A program made the translations under genes and the position numbers. Of a stretch of DNA of 5,314 nt, positions 4,398-5,314 are shown piece by piece. The notes beneath the pieces were generated by a model. The model did not search any database and was not told the DNA's origin. It saw only the letters and a list, made by a program, of their open reading frames with translations. Origin of the DNA: an uncultured Eubacteriales bacterium (GTDB taxonomy: Bacteria > Bacillota > Clostridia > Christensenellales > UBA1242); NCBI GenBank assembly GCA_900557645.1, contig USSZ01000047.1, positions 1 to 5,314 on the forward strand, in the 5' to 3' direction. Every line of letters starts with the position of its first letter. The stretch's first letter is position 1.

Positions 4398-5314
4398 GAA
4401 CAAAGTTTTAACTAAAACACGTGGTGCCAATAATGAAGGCAGTATTTTTAGACGTAGCAGTGACAATCGTTGGGTTGGAAGCATTACCACTGGAGTTAAT
4501 GAAAATGGCAAACAAATTAAAAAAGTTGTGTATGGACGAACTCGAGCGGAAGTTTCAAAAAAGTTGCTTGAAATCAGTGGACGAATTCGAAGCAATTCTT
4601 ATGAAATGATTGAAGGTCAAACTTTTGGCGAACTTATGAACGAGTGGCTTATGGTGTTTAAAAAGTCAGCAGTAACACCCCGAACTTTTGAAGGTATTAT
4701 TCGAAATTTCAAATTACACATTCAGCCACAAATTGGAAATATGAAAATTTACGAGGTCGACACCTATGTTGTGCAAAAAGTGATGAACAATATGATTGAC
4801 CAAGATTACAGCGTCAACACAATAAAAAAGAACAAACATTTGCTTGCTCAATTTTTTGAGTATGCCATAGACAACAAATGGGTAACTCAAAATCCAGTCT
4901 ATAAAGTTAAGGTTAGGGCTCACGATAAAGTTCATACTAACAGTGATAAATATAAAGCACTCACTCCCGAGATACGTGTAAAATTTTTGGAAGCTCTTGC
5001 GAAAGATGATGGCAATTTTATCAAACCACTTTGCATTTGTTTGATGTTTGGTGGACTTAGAATTGGTGAGGCCTTGGCACTAAAATGGGAAAATGTAAAT
5101 TTTGAAAATAAGATTTTAAAAGTAGAACGTGCAATTACCCAAATCCCAAAGTTTGATAACGATGGCAAAGTGATAAGCCGCGTAACAGTCATTGCAGACA
5201 CAAAAACCGCTTGCAGTGTGCGTGAAATTCCGATTGCAGACATTGTTGTTGAAACGCTCCAACGTTGGCGAGAAAAACAAATTGAAAGACAAAATACAAA
5301 TCCAGATGTTACGG
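4390..5314 (+). CDS. int: Tyrosine integrase, phage/ICE type (3' end beyond the window)
   Basis: The visible 308 residues start with an arm-type DNA-binding domain (GSIFRRSSDNRWVGSI, 17-32; KKVVYGRTRAEVSKKL, 44-59). A SAM-like core-binding domain follows (FGELMNEWLMVFKKSAVTPRTF, about 79-100, to about 170). Then the catalytic domain begins with MFGGLRIGEALALKW, where Arg224 is the first catalytic arginine, and TKTACSVREIPI, where Lys272 is the likely catalytic lysine. The HxxR box and nucleophilic tyrosine lie past the right edge; members of this family are usually near 400 residues. It catalyses integration and excision of the element at att sites, with the upstream excisionase as directionality partner. 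The ATG at 4390 is chosen because GAGGTG (4380-4385) precedes it and it overlaps the xis stop. Fifteen of 19 arginines use CGN codons, unlike the serine recombinase fragment. No frameshift or stop is seen. Confidence 0.93.
   Translation, partial: MAKNKVLTKTRGANNEGSIFRRSSDNRWVGSITTGVNENGKQIKKVVYGRTRAEVSKKLLEISGRIRSNSYEMIEGQTFGELMNEWLMVFKKSAVTPRTFEGIIRNFKLHIQPQIGNMKIYEVDTYVVQKVMNNMIDQDYSVNTIKKNKHLLAQFFEYAIDNKWVTQNPVYKVKVRAHDKVHTNSDKYKALTPEIRVKFLEALAKDDGNFIKPLCICLMFGGLRIGEALALKWENVNFENKILKVERAITQIPKFDNDGKVISRVTVIADTKTACSVREIPIADIVVETLQRWREKQIERQNTNPDVT

Overview
The window looks like accessory DNA of a low-GC Bacillota (Firmicutes) bacterium. It is strongly AT-rich, Shine-Dalgarno sites of the AGGAGG type precede most genes, promoters have an extended -10, and Trp is always TGG, so the standard bacterial code applies. 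I cannot place it to genus. The gene content is that of a mobile element or an element graveyard: a broken serine recombinase, a frameshifted SLOG gene, a regulator-like fusion protein, a putative ribbon-helix-helix DNA-binding protein, and an excisionase/tyrosine-integrase module that runs off the right edge.

Left part (1-1540). On the minus strand lies the recombinase and zinc-ribbon half of a large serine recombinase. Its frame is intact to the left edge, but the catalytic resolvase domain is missing: two in-frame stops stand exactly where the catalytic domain should join. Transcribed away from it is a gene of the YpsA/DUF1273-like SLOG family, with an extended -10 and a palindromic operator-like site. 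One base appears to be missing just after its GHRP motif, so it is most likely a pseudogene.

Centre (1541-3756). A well-formed promoter drives a 365-residue protein that combines a sigma-70 region-4-like helix-turn-helix, an unassigned helical middle and a C-terminal ASCH domain of the YhfF type. A clean rho-independent terminator follows. Next is a 0.54 kb gene-free, extremely AT-rich stretch with repeated 9-mers in opposing orientations, a tandem 15-mer repeat, a perfect A/T palindrome, and an excellent ribosome binding site in front of an ATG immediately followed by TAA. This leads into a 161-residue protein that probably starts with a ribbon-helix-helix fold.

Right part (3757-5314). A second gene-free stretch of 377 bases carries four separate stem-loops, including a long nearly perfect hairpin, and a locally GC-richer patch. 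After it come a small winged-helix excisionase-like gene and a tyrosine integrase overlapping it by 8 bases. A 13-bp inverted repeat brackets the excisionase start. The integrase uses CGN codons for most arginines whereas the recombinase fragment uses AGA, which supports a patchwork origin.

Reading as a whole: the xis-int pair is probably one end of an integrated element. The RHH-like protein and the hairpin block between it and xis could be a DNA-processing site (origin of transfer, accessory binding sites, or attachment/arm sites). The SLOG and HTH-ASCH genes would then be cargo, next to the remains of another recombinase. This joined-up interpretation is inference; the individual domain calls are better supported.
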